Below, piece after piece: positions 17,578 to 26,228 of a stretch of DNA of 64,000 nt. The notes under the pieces are model-generated. The model did no database searches and was not told the DNA's origin. It worked only from the letters and a program-made list of their open reading frames with translations. Position 1 is the stretch's first letter, and every line of letters starts with the position of its first letter. Origin of the DNA: Enterobacter bugandensis (GTDB taxonomy: Bacteria; Pseudomonadota; Gammaproteobacteria; Enterobacterales; Enterobacteriaceae). The stretch covers positions 3,348,001 through 3,412,000 of the forward strand of contig NZ_LT992502.1 in NCBI RefSeq assembly GCF_900324475.1. Reading direction: 5' to 3'. The translations under genes were made by a program, and so were the position numbers.

Positions 17578-20500
17578 TATTCGATTCCATCCATGTCACT
17601 ATTTTCCGTGTTGGCCATCAGCGCCTGAGCCGTGGCCGCGCTGTCAACGCTGAAGATCTGATCCGGCAGCGTGAAGCCGTGCAGTGCCAGTAATGCCAGC
17701 GGCCCGCTGCCCAGCTGTGAACGCAGTACCCATTGCAGAGTACGACCATCCGGGGCGGTGAAACTTACCATCCACTGGCTGCGGTCAAGCTGCTGCCGCT
17801 TGCCCTGATCCAGCCAGCGAATAAAGCCCCAGGTCCCGCTGTAATCCCCAAACAGACGCGCTCCGGCGTTGACCGAGGTCCAGGTCAGCATTGTTCCTGG
17901 TTTGTATGTGTCTCCCGGCCAGCGGAAGGACTGCCAGTCGGCCATCTGGTTAAAGTAGTGCAGCTTTTGACCATCAATGGTCAACTGAGTTTCCACTACC
18001 TGCGGTGCCGGGCGCGCCTGCAGCTCGAAGCTAATGCCCTGACTGCCATCGGTAAACAGAATGTCTGACAGCTCGCTCAGTTGATTAATCGCCCGCAGGA
18101 ACGTTGGGTTAAAGTTCAGCCCCTGGCTGTTAACCTTATCCGGTACCCACTGACTGCCCTCTTTATGCAGCACACCGCTGAGTTCCGTCGTCAGGAAGCG
18201 TTCAATACGCCCGCTGTCCTTACGTATAAATTCGGCCAGCATGGGCAAAGAGGCATCACTCTTGCTCGCGGCGAACGGGAAGCGCCCGTCAAATGCCGTA
18301 TGCCAGTTAGCCACAACTGAGCGACTCCATTTGTCATTCAGACTTGCTGCCGACGGCTGAAGCACGGTCTCCCAGGCCTGGGTCAAAGGCTGCACAAACA
18401 TCGTGCTGCCAAAACCGCTCCACTCTTCGCCAAGGCTTGCCGAAATGAGGCTGCCGTACTGCTGGGTGTCGGTCAGATCCACGCTTTTGCCCTGGAATAC
18501 GGTTTGCGCCAGGGTCTGCATCATCTCCTGCGGGTCTGAGGCGCTGGCCACCTGCTGCAGGCGCAGGCGCACGCGGGTAATACGGGTCAGATAGGTCTGC
18601 AGGCTCAGAGAGTTGTCAGCCGACATGACGTTACTGCCGTTGTTTTTACCCAGAAGCTGAAGCAGCGGGCCGAAGGTTTCATCCAGAGGTCCCTGTGGGC
18701 CTGACGCTGACTGGTCAATCGCCGGTTTGTCTTTCCCGCCGACGAGGTCTTTAGCCGATTTGATGATGGAGTCCGAAAGGCCTTCGCTTTTCTGGCCGGT
18801 CTGCCCCTGCCAGGCGACGGTATTCATCAGGGCAATCAGCGGCGACTGGCGGACATCACTCATCAGCGTCAGCTGATCGGTAACGTCCGCAATATTGTTT
18901 GTTGGATTTAATCGTAAGCTGTTGAGGAAGTTCAGCCAGCTGCCGGCAAAGTCAGTAAAGTAACGCTCTGTCAGGCGCGCTTTGAGCGCTTCCGGAGAGA
19001 GATCCGCCGATACGGCTTTGCGGGAATCGCTCAATACCCAGTCAATTTCATCCTTGCGCGAGCTTGCCGCTTTCTCAATGGCCTGCTGAATCCCCCCCTC
19101 CCATGCCTGGCGGGTGAACATGCCCGGTACGACTTCATCGGTGGTAAACAGGCGACGGGCATCGGTACCGCCGGTCATGTCCTCCAGAGACACATCGGCA
19201 AAGTTACGGCGTACAGATTTGAGCATGTTTTCGTACAGCGTGCTTTCTGCGTTGCGGCGGCCAATCTGCTGCAATAGCACCTGACGGCTCTGGCTGACCA
19301 GCTGCGCCTCAGGGGTGATTTTCCACTGTGGCTGCTTTGGCAGTTCAGAGATGTAGAAGGCCCATAAATCCGGCGACAGACTCTGCCATAGCCCGGTTGA
19401 GATGCCCATACGCGTCGGCTGCACGGTTTTCATCGCTTGCGCGTAAAATGCACCGTCGGCTTTATCCGGATGAGCCATCATCAGCCAGGCTTTCAGCTGG
19501 TCATAACCCGGTTTCGCCAGCTGCGCCCGCTGGTCGCTGTTTGGCGCTGAACTGACCAGCGCTGTGAGCTTTTGCGCCAGGGCAGCATTTGCCGGGTCGC
19601 GTATGAGCCGGTTGTTCGCCACGCCGTACCAGGGCAGCATCGCGTTTAGCAGTTGCTGATTATGGTCAAGACCGAAGCGCTGATACCAGGACGTGCCTTC
19701 CTGAATATTGTGCAACATGCGCCCGGCGTCGTTTCGCAGTGCATGCAGCGCCGTCAGCTGATAGTCGGATACCGAAGGATGTTCAACCAGATTGCGGGCT
19801 TTTCCTGCTACTGAGGTAATTTGTCCATAGTTCAGCATAAACGAGACCAACAGCCCCGCCCCCCAGAGACCTATGATGGCCGCCAGCATCCAGGCGAGCG
19901 TCTGTTCCCATGCCATACCGACCCGGCGGCCGCGGATACGGGTGCAGTCGTCAACAATCCCCTGCCATGTCACCGGCAGAGTCAGGGCATGGCGTTGTGA
20001 CTCTGGAACATATTTCTCAGCGTCGGCTTTTCCTCCTGACGTATCAGCAGATTTATTCTCCGGCAGGCTGAACATCAGGCCGCGCAGCGGAACGCGCTGC
20101 TGAACGTCGGAGAGCCATGGCAGCAGTTGCTGAGCCCAGCGGGCGATACCGCCGTCTTTGAGATGCTGGCCAAGACGCAGCAGGAAATCGTGGTTGTTAT
20201 TCTCCAGTATCTGGTTCACGCCCTGCGCCCGTAGTTCGGGCAGCATCATTTCAAGCTGTCGGGTAATGTCGTCGGCTCTGGCACGGATCGGGAAACTGGC
20301 CCCGACCGGCTGTTCAGTGCGTTTAGCCTGTGACCATTTACTGTCGCACAGTTGCCATAACCAGACCGGCGCGGAATAGCGCAGCAGTTCGCTGATTTTT
20401 TCAAGCCCGCGTAAATCGTTATCGCTGATTTGTGGAGTCAGATTAAGCGATTGCGGCATCACCCTAACAATCCCGTCCAGCGGGCGTCCGCGGCGCAGTT

Positions 20501-21032
20501 TACGTAGCGCGGTGTATTTCTCTCGGTCAGGCTCAGAGGTCAGACTTCCGCCGTAAATCAGCACGGTACGGTTGCCTTCAAGCCACTGCTGCTGTTGCAG
20601 GCCTGGAATAAGCTGTTCGATCGCGGCATCATCACCGGCAACGAGCAGCAGGCGGACGTTATGGCGCCAGAAAAGGGTGTAGCGCTTGCGCAAAGAGCGC
20701 GCTATTTCAGCTTTTAATCCCTGCTGTTTTACTTTTTGCTTACGGTGGTTCTCTCTCCCTCCTCGCGTCGAGAGCGTCTTGACATAACATATCTGCCAAA
20801 GCTGAACGCCGAGAAAGCCCAGCACAATCAGGCAAACTAACGCAATCCAGGCAATACCGCAGACAATAAGCAGGGGCCGAACTGATTCCCAGCCCAGCGA
20901 GACATCAACAGCGAAATACCAGTAGAGAAGCCCCCCACAAAGTATCACCAAAGTGACAACAGCAAGGGCGATAATCACCGTTACGGCAGTCGAGATACTT
21001 GCGTCTGGTTTAAGGGCGTTTTCCTTTTCCAT
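17577..21032 (-). CDS. tssM: TssM (IcmF/VasK), T6SS inner-membrane complex component
   Basis: 1151 residues. Two N-terminal TM segments (VTVIIALAVVTLVILCGGLLYW; LLIVCGIAWIALVCLIVLGF) and a third near residue 385 (AWMLAAIIGLWGAGLLVSFM) bound a cytoplasmic domain. The large periplasmic part carries IcmF-related and C-terminal TssJ-binding regions (TWTSVNAGARLFGDYSGTWGF). At the usual Walker A position there is LLLVAGDDAAIEQLIPGL instead of GPPGSGKT, so this TssM seems not to bind nucleotide classically. It overlaps the upstream unknown gene by 23 bp. Confidence 0.94.
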   Translation of the reverse strand: MEKENALKPDASISTAVTVIIALAVVTLVILCGGLLYWYFAVDVSLGWESVRPLLIVCGIAWIALVCLIVLGFLGVQLWQICYVKTLSTRGGRENHRKQKVKQQGLKAEIARSLRKRYTLFWRHNVRLLLVAGDDAAIEQLIPGLQQQQWLEGNRTVLIYGGSLTSEPDREKYTALRKLRRGRPLDGIVRVMPQSLNLTPQISDNDLRGLEKISELLRYSAPVWLWQLCDSKWSQAKRTEQPVGASFPIRARADDITRQLEMMLPELRAQGVNQILENNNHDFLLRLGQHLKDGGIARWAQQLLPWLSDVQQRVPLRGLMFSLPENKSADTSGGKADAEKYVPESQRHALTLPVTWQGIVDDCTRIRGRRVGMAWEQTLAWMLAAIIGLWGAGLLVSFMLNYGQITSVAGKARNLVEHPSVSDYQLTALHALRNDAGRMLHNIQEGTSWYQRFGLDHNQQLLNAMLPWYGVANNRLIRDPANAALAQKLTALVSSAPNSDQRAQLAKPGYDQLKAWLMMAHPDKADGAFYAQAMKTVQPTRMGISTGLWQSLSPDLWAFYISELPKQPQWKITPEAQLVSQSRQVLLQQIGRRNAESTLYENMLKSVRRNFADVSLEDMTGGTDARRLFTTDEVVPGMFTRQAWEGGIQQAIEKAASSRKDEIDWVLSDSRKAVSADLSPEALKARLTERYFTDFAGSWLNFLNSLRLNPTNNIADVTDQLTLMSDVRQSPLIALMNTVAWQGQTGQKSEGLSDSIIKSAKDLVGGKDKPAIDQSASGPQGPLDETFGPLLQLLGKNNGSNVMSADNSLSLQTYLTRITRVRLRLQQVASASDPQEMMQTLAQTVFQGKSVDLTDTQQYGSLISASLGEEWSGFGSTMFVQPLTQAWETVLQPSAASLNDKWSRSVVANWHTAFDGRFPFAASKSDASLPMLAEFIRKDSGRIERFLTTELSGVLHKEGSQWVPDKVNSQGLNFNPTFLRAINQLSELSDILFTDGSQGISFELQARPAPQVVETQLTIDGQKLHYFNQMADWQSFRWPGDTYKPGTMLTWTSVNAGARLFGDYSGTWGFIRWLDQGKRQQLDRSQWMVSFTAPDGRTLQWVLRSQLGSGPLALLALHGFTLPDQIFSVDSAATAQALMANTENSDMDGIE

Positions 21033-22146
21033 GTGGCTTTACAATTCCAAGAGCGAGGGTATGTTGAGGATCGGTACTAATCCAGCCGCAAGGCTGTGCT
21101 TCGTTTTGAGCAAAAAGAGCGGCAAGAGAAATAACAATAAGAGGTTCCATGCTTCCCGGCACTCCCCAATAGCTATCCTGAAGATTATGGGTGGTGTTCC
21201 AGCCACACTCGTTCATCTGGGGAATTTGAGGATGCGAAAACAAAATGCAGGCGGCTGGCTCCTCCTTAAGTTCACATTGAGTGACCGCGCGTTCGCAGAC
21301 GATGCTCAATTTGTCTGGATCTGAGGCGTCATAATATTCCCCCCGAGGCATCACCACTGGTGCGTCAGTGCCTATCAGCCACAGTACTGCAGACTCCCCT
21401 GCGGGCAACAGGCTATCAGGTGAAGCGGGGCATGAAACGCATCCAACCACAAGATACTGGCTTTTCGCATCCTCCCGAAGCAGGGCCGTCAATCTCGCAA
21501 GCGTCGCCTCTCCCTCCCAGCTTTCTGGCTGGTCTGGCAATGCAACCCCTGGAAAAGAGTCCTTCATTTGTGCATAAAAAGCTGACCATACGAGGGCATC
21601 TCCCAGAAAAAAGCACTGCGAGATCGACCGCGGCATACCGCGTGGGCTCGTCTTCCACTGCATCACCAGTGCGCGAACCAGCTGCTGCTCACGTTCCTGG
21701 CTCTCTGCGGAGAAGGTTCGGGCAATACGCAGCGTTTTCCCACCAGACTCGAGCCGTTCATCAGGGGGGCGCTGAATACGACGAAGCACCCTTTGCCAGT
21801 CCACCGTTTCCGCACCTGCCGGGCCAAGCAGCAGGACGTCTTGCAGCCCAAGCAGGCTCTGATGTTCTTCCCACCACAGACTCTGCTCGTGCCTGACGTT
21901 GCGTTGCCAGGCCATTGCATGGTGCAAAGATAAACGGTAATAAAGCAGTCGGCACAGCCAGAGAAAACCGATGGAGAACAGAGAAAAGCCCATTACCGCA
22001 AAAGCCGCAGCGCTGCGATTTGCCTCGCCAGTCAACGCCCCAGCGCCTCCGGCAAGTAAAATAATAAATGACCCTGCCTGCAGCCAGCGACGGGTTATGG
22101 GTGCTCTGGCTGTTTCCCAGACAGGATACTCCGGCACGCTCCTCAC
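21010..22146 (-). CDS. T6SS-locus inner-membrane protein of unknown function
   Basis: 378 residues. Two TM segments lie near residues 24-70 (AGSFIILLAGGAGAL; FAVMGFSLFSIGFLWLCRLL), followed by a cytoplasmic part of about 300 residues containing ASPDSLLPAGESAVLWLIG and a C-terminus rich in small residues. I do not recognise the family with certainty. It overlaps the PAAR gene by 4 bp and tssM by 23 bp, so it is translated in line with the membrane complex and the spike. A role at the TssM membrane complex or in loading is plausible. Confidence 0.65.
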   Translation of the reverse strand: MRSVPEYPVWETARAPITRRWLQAGSFIILLAGGAGALTGEANRSAAAFAVMGFSLFSIGFLWLCRLLYYRLSLHHAMAWQRNVRHEQSLWWEEHQSLLGLQDVLLLGPAGAETVDWQRVLRRIQRPPDERLESGGKTLRIARTFSAESQEREQQLVRALVMQWKTSPRGMPRSISQCFFLGDALVWSAFYAQMKDSFPGVALPDQPESWEGEATLARLTALLREDAKSQYLVVGCVSCPASPDSLLPAGESAVLWLIGTDAPVVMPRGEYYDASDPDKLSIVCERAVTQCELKEEPAACILFSHPQIPQMNECGWNTTHNLQDSYWGVPGSMEPLIVISLAALFAQNEAQPCGWISTDPQHTLALGIVKPHGKGKRP

Positions 22147-22400
22147 TGTTCGATACCAAAATCAGGGAAGGAACTCACCAGCGTGCAGCCGCACGCGCAG
22201 CGATGTCCATGCAGGGCGACAGGCTGACCATCGACCTCTGAAAGTGAACTGCCTTCCGCGATGATCGTCATACCGTGCTTGTTACATTTAACCGCATCCC
22301 CTTTAGCGGCTATCCCTTTACCAAAACAGAGATAGTGGCCACCCAGAACCTTACCGCCATACTCCTTCAGGGTATCTCCCTCTCGAATGACCTGTTTCAT
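22143..22400 (-). CDS. PAAR-domain spike tip protein
   Basis: 85 residues, a stand-alone PAAR repeat domain: IREGDTLKEYGGKVLGG, then KGIAAKGDAVKCNKHG, EGSSLSEVDGQPVALHGH and the C-terminal CACGC. The Cys/His residues are those that hold the zinc at the cone tip. PAAR sharpens the VgrG trimer. The gene follows tle1 by 14 bp, so the lipase, PAAR and membrane genes are probably read together. Confidence 0.9.
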   Translation of the reverse strand: MKQVIREGDTLKEYGGKVLGGHYLCFGKGIAAKGDAVKCNKHGMTIIAEGSSLSEVDGQPVALHGHRCACGCTLVSSFPDFGIEQ

Positions 22401-22414
22401 TCACTGCCTCCTGC

Positions 22415-24868
22415 TCAGGTTGTCACCAGCGATTGTGCTTTTTCCAGCCATCCGGACTGAATAATTGATTTCGCCATTTCCAGGCGCTTTTCACCTATTG
22501 CTGCGGTCTGTTGCGCCGTGACCACGCCAGGCTCTGTGGTAAAGGCTTTTAACGCATCAGCGTTGTCGACCATTGGGATAGCCAGTCCGGTCAGGTAATC
22601 CACTGCCTGCGATTCCAGCGTGAATAGCCCGGCCGTTGCGGCAAGGCCAGCCAGTTTTGCCGACGTGCCTTTCTGCCTGAAGCTGAATATCACCCCACCC
22701 ACCACCGTGGCGGCCCCAACGACGTCACCGGCAATGGTCAACGGAGAGAGCGATTTATTGCAGTTATCACCGAAGTAGATCATCCGGTAGAGGAAGTAGC
22801 TCCCCCAGGGCTCACGCGTTCCCAGCGCGTAATGCATAAACCACGCGCGGGAATCATGTACCTGATCGTCAAAAAGCGCTCTGACCAGCCCGGCCGGGGT
22901 GTCAGCGTTTGAGGCCTCTCCGAGCGGCGGGAACAATGTCGCAACCTTCGTGTCGGCTGAAGCTTTGATCAGGCCATATTCTCGCGGCCTGTCATCGATA
23001 TTAAGCAAAAATATGCTGTTGTGCGGGATGGCCGCCAGCACCAGTTGCCCAATGCTGGTCGGGCTGCGGAGCTGTTGTCGATAATCTTCGCCGAACTCCA
23101 CCGCGGCCTGCTTCAGCTGGGTTTGAGCGATATCCGGGTCAAAGTCCTTTATCCCGGCTTCCAACACTAACTCATCCATTTTATCTGCAGGCTGGCTGGC
23201 GATTTTTTCTTTCCGTCGGGCCTCAACCGCCCCCTGCTTCAGATCCCGTTTAGCTTTGGACGTTTCCTGCGCCCCAGGGGTGCCATCTTTATCCGATGCC
23301 CGAAGGTAAAACGGCGTAGTAAGCATGGTGCCTTTGGCATAGCGGTCGATTCGCCACGCGGTGATCCAGGCTATCTGATTTTCAAAGGCTTTTTCGAGAC
23401 TGACTGTCGCCCGAGGAGGATCATATTCTGCAGCCTCTTCGTCAGCTATTTTTTTGCCTGAGGAAGGAAGGTTAAGTGTGAGTTCTCGCCAGGCGTTGAA
23501 GCGGTTAACGAGTTCCGGTGATATTGCAAATTCATTCATCTGCTCTATATCAAAAATTCGCCAGACATCTTTTTTAAGTTCCGAATTTAAGGTGTTACCA
23601 GGTACTTTTAACGGAGCTCCTGCTGAAAAGGAAGCAGCATAGAGTTCGTGCAAAGCTATTTGAGATAATAAATTGCCATCATGCGTAGCATTTGCTTTCC
23701 CCTGATCGCCTGGTGGGTACCCACCCCCAATATCTGAATGCATCCCCGGATAAACTATTTCCTTACTGTTTGCCGGATATTGACCGTCAGCGCGACGAAT
23801 AGAGTCCAGCGGGAAACAAAGACGCTGCTCGTGCGAAGATACCAGGTGCACGCAATTCTTAATCAGTCCGCCGTAAGTTTTTTCATTTGGCAACTCCTGG
23901 GTGTTGTCGGCCCAGGACATATGCCCTTCCGCCACCGGGGCTACATGCGCAACCCCCACGGACGCCACGGTATCCAGCAGCCCCAGAAATTCCACGCTGA
24001 CGGGAATTTTCAATTCATCAACCATCAGGCACTGCTCGGGCTTTTCGCCTTTGCCTGTTGGTACGGGTAGCAGCTCGCTCAGCCAGTTGACAAAGGCACG
24101 CGCTGCGGCCGCCCCGCGAGAGAAACCGTACACATACAGCTTAATCCCCAACAGCTTTGGCTGCGTGGGGCTCGGTTGCTGCAACGCAGGACCCAGCAAA
24201 GGCTTCAGCTTTTTTAGCTCATCGGTAAACGTTTCGTAACGATTATGGCTCCCGGTTAAACCAAAGGAGGCCCACGACGTTGCCATTGCTTCAATGGCAG
24301 CACGTGTTGCACTATCCGAAAGTTTACTGCTATCGTCATTTTTAGCAGCTAAAGAACGTTTTAATGCGTCAATTATTCTCAGCAACGCCCAGTTAATTCT
24401 GTCCTCCCCCATTTTGGCAAAGGCCAGCCCCGAGGACGAATAATCAAGATCGTTTATTTCTGGGAAAGGTGTCCCGACGCCAGGGATATAATATTTATAA
24501 TAGCTCCCCTTGAGACCAGAATCAGAATCGAGTAACCCGGCAGTGGAAGACACCCCACCAACAGTCCCATTGCCGATCGTGGCACGAAAAAGACGAGCGA
24601 TATTGGTTGGATGTTTTGGGTCAGACAAATAGAGATCGTTGTTCAGGTTATTGCCGGTGCCATCAAAGAACAAACTAATATGAAGAGTTTTGCAGCAAGG
24701 CATATCTACCAGCTTGTTTTTAGCCTGACAGAGTTCATTGCGATAAGCACGCTCCAGACTTTCCTGCTGCCTGCAGTTTTTTCCAACCAGCACAGAATGC
24801 GACGGCAGACGTCCCTGTGCAGGAAACTCAGGCGGGTACCAGACCAGATCCGTGGTTACTTCGGACAT
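22415..24868 (-). CDS. tle1: Tle1-family T6SS phospholipase effector (DUF2235)
   Basis: 817 residues. The DUF2235 alpha/beta-hydrolase signature starts with HISLFFDGTGNNLNND near residue 63. The nucleophile is Ser250 in YGFSRGAAAARAF (GxSxG type). Acid-type segments EFLGLLDTVASVG and YPGMHSDIGGGYP follow. A hydrophobic pair near residues 720-760 (LTIAGDVVGAATVVGGVIFSF) may insert into membrane. Tle1 enzymes are phospholipases delivered to the target periplasm. The start overlaps the upstream tli gene by 13 bp. Truncated copies of its first codons occur at two upstream points, see the scars at 25500 and 26141. Confidence 0.9.
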   Translation of the reverse strand: MSEVTTDLVWYPPEFPAQGRLPSHSVLVGKNCRQQESLERAYRNELCQAKNKLVDMPCCKTLHISLFFDGTGNNLNNDLYLSDPKHPTNIARLFRATIGNGTVGGVSSTAGLLDSDSGLKGSYYKYYIPGVGTPFPEINDLDYSSSGLAFAKMGEDRINWALLRIIDALKRSLAAKNDDSSKLSDSATRAAIEAMATSWASFGLTGSHNRYETFTDELKKLKPLLGPALQQPSPTQPKLLGIKLYVYGFSRGAAAARAFVNWLSELLPVPTGKGEKPEQCLMVDELKIPVSVEFLGLLDTVASVGVAHVAPVAEGHMSWADNTQELPNEKTYGGLIKNCVHLVSSHEQRLCFPLDSIRRADGQYPANSKEIVYPGMHSDIGGGYPPGDQGKANATHDGNLLSQIALHELYAASFSAGAPLKVPGNTLNSELKKDVWRIFDIEQMNEFAISPELVNRFNAWRELTLNLPSSGKKIADEEAAEYDPPRATVSLEKAFENQIAWITAWRIDRYAKGTMLTTPFYLRASDKDGTPGAQETSKAKRDLKQGAVEARRKEKIASQPADKMDELVLEAGIKDFDPDIAQTQLKQAAVEFGEDYRQQLRSPTSIGQLVLAAIPHNSIFLLNIDDRPREYGLIKASADTKVATLFPPLGEASNADTPAGLVRALFDDQVHDSRAWFMHYALGTREPWGSYFLYRMIYFGDNCNKSLSPLTIAGDVVGAATVVGGVIFSFRQKGTSAKLAGLAATAGLFTLESQAVDYLTGLAIPMVDNADALKAFTTEPGVVTAQQTAAIGEKRLEMAKSIIQSGWLEKAQSLVTT

Positions 24869-25389
24869 ACTTTCGGCTCCTTCATTTCCAGCGGTAGTTT
24901 GATCGGGTAGGACGGACTACCGTAGGTGAAACAACTGGTCGTTACCTTTACGTCATCGCAGGGTAAAAAATGCACCGTAATACCGCAGGTCTCCTGTCCT
25001 GTATAATCTGGCAGTGGTACTGTTTTGCTGTGTTGGCGTTTAAATGAATCCATTTTTTTCTGCCATTTTAAGTATTCATCCCAGTGGTCATAACCAGGAA
25101 AACCTTCTGTTCCTCCAACTCCTGTTTCCCAGTCGATTCTGACTGTCATTCCCGGTTTCCAGGCTGAAGGTACACCGTAACAGCATCCCCCGCCGCCCCC
25201 CTGAAATGGACCAATAATATCAATACCCGATTGACCGTTTACGCTGAAATGATTGATGGCCCATTTGGTATGGTTAATCGCTTCTATTGTTCCCGTACCA
25301 CCGCTTTGCGTTTGCGCCTCAGCCTTTGGCTGACTGCATCCGGCCAGTAAGAAAACGCTCAGTAATACGCCTGAAATTGTTATCTTCAT
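24856..25389 (-). CDS. Tli1-type immunity lipoprotein (DUF3304-like), copy A
   Basis: 177 residues. A lipoprotein signal (MKITISGVLLSVFLLAGC) with lipobox LAGC is followed by SQPKAEAQTQSGGTG. The mature domain has INHTKWAINHFSVNGQSG, a Gly-rich GGGGGCCYGVP and ETCGITVHFLPCDDV, as in DUF3304 proteins found next to Tle1 lipases. A periplasmic lipoprotein can block a periplasm-acting phospholipase. It overlaps tle1 by 13 bp. It differs from copy B mainly at residues 93-117 and 153-160. Confidence 0.8.
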   Translation of the reverse strand: MKITISGVLLSVFLLAGCSQPKAEAQTQSGGTGTIEAINHTKWAINHFSVNGQSGIDIIGPFQGGGGGCCYGVPSAWKPGMTVRIDWETGVGGTEGFPGYDHWDEYLKWQKKMDSFKRQHSKTVPLPDYTGQETCGITVHFLPCDDVKVTTSCFTYGSPSYPIKLPLEMKEPKVCPK

Positions 25390-25499
25390 CCTTATTTCCC
25401 TTGTTTTGCGTCGTCCACTCTTACAGGTAAAATCATTTAGTTGTGCCGTCGGCTGACATAATTAAATCATTTCTGGTCCGGGATAGATTTCTGTTCAGG

Positions 25500-25583
25500 T
25501 TATGGTCGACAGGCTTTAAGCCTGCTGCCACGAGCAGGAAACTCAGGCGGGTACCAGACCAGATCCGTGGTTACTTCGGACAT
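25500..25583 (-). pseudogene. Truncated tle1 5' end (scar 1)
   Basis: The 3' end of tli copy B is followed, with the same 13-bp overlap, by a frame that begins MSEVTTDLVWYPPEFPA, identical to the first 17 residues of intact Tle1. It then diverges (RGSRLKACRP) and stops. It is a leftover of tle1 produced when tli was duplicated. The 25390-25499 remainder of the gap carries the copy A upstream region. Confidence 0.85.
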
Positions 25584-26104
25584 ACTTTCGGCTCCTTCAT
25601 TTCCAGCGGTAGTTTGATTGGATAATTAGCATTAGCAGGTGACCAGCAGCTGGTTGTTACCTTTACGTCATCACAGGGTAAAAAATGTACCGTAATACCG
25701 CAGGTCTCCTGTCCTGTATAATCGGGCAGTGGTACTGTTTTGCTGTGTTGGCGATGCTGATCCTTTATTTTTTTTGCCCATTCCAAAAAATTCTTTTCAT
25801 CCTCATATCCGGGAAAATCATCTGAACTCCCGACTCCTGTTTCCCAGTCAATTCTGACCGTCATTCCTGGTTTCCAGACTGCCGGCACGCCGTAGCAGCA
25901 ACCACCTCCGCCACCGTCAAAAGGCCCGATAGCATCTATGCCCGACTGACCGTTTACGCTGAAATGATTGATGGCCCATTTGGTATGGTTGATGGCTTTT
26001 ATTGTTCCCGTACCACCGCTCTGCGTTTGCGCCTCAGCCTTTGGCTGACTGCATCCGGCCAGTAAGAAAACACCCAGTAATACGCCTGATATTGTTATCT
26101 TCAT
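25571..26104 (-). CDS. Tli1-type immunity lipoprotein (DUF3304-like), copy B
   Basis: 177 residues, same length and layout as copy A: lipobox LLAGC, GGGGGCCYGVP, ETCGITVHFLPCDDV, end EMKEPKVCPK. Residues 1-91 and the last 17 are almost identical to copy A. The blocks VGSSDDFPGYEDEKNFLEWA and SCWSPANANY are different. This clustered pattern fits two immunity proteins tuned to different Tle1 variants. The gene lies downstream of the DUF4123 adaptor and ends at a truncated tle1 start. Confidence 0.8.
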   Translation of the reverse strand: MKITISGVLLGVFLLAGCSQPKAEAQTQSGGTGTIKAINHTKWAINHFSVNGQSGIDAIGPFDGGGGGCCYGVPAVWKPGMTVRIDWETGVGSSDDFPGYEDEKNFLEWAKKIKDQHRQHSKTVPLPDYTGQETCGITVHFLPCDDVKVTTSCWSPANANYPIKLPLEMKEPKVCPK

Positions 26105-26140
26105 CCTTATTTTCCTTGTATTGCGTCGTCCACTCTTACA

Positions 26141-26228
26141 CCTGCCGGACCTGAGCCGGAAATTCAGGCAGGTACCAGACCAAATCCGTGGTTACTTAGA
26201 ACATACTTCCAGCACCTTCATTATCAAA
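26141..26228 (-). pseudogene. Decayed tli 3' end plus tle1 5' end (scar 2)
   Basis: On the minus strand MKVLEVCSK-stop (26192-26221) matches the Tli C-terminus MKEPKVCPK-stop. Overlapping it from 26204 is M-F-stop-VTTDLVWYLPEFPAQ, which matches the Tle1 start MSEVTTDLVWYPPEFPAQ with an in-frame stop and substitutions. The DUF4123 gene ends directly against it. This looks like an older round of the same rearrangement. Confidence 0.75.
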
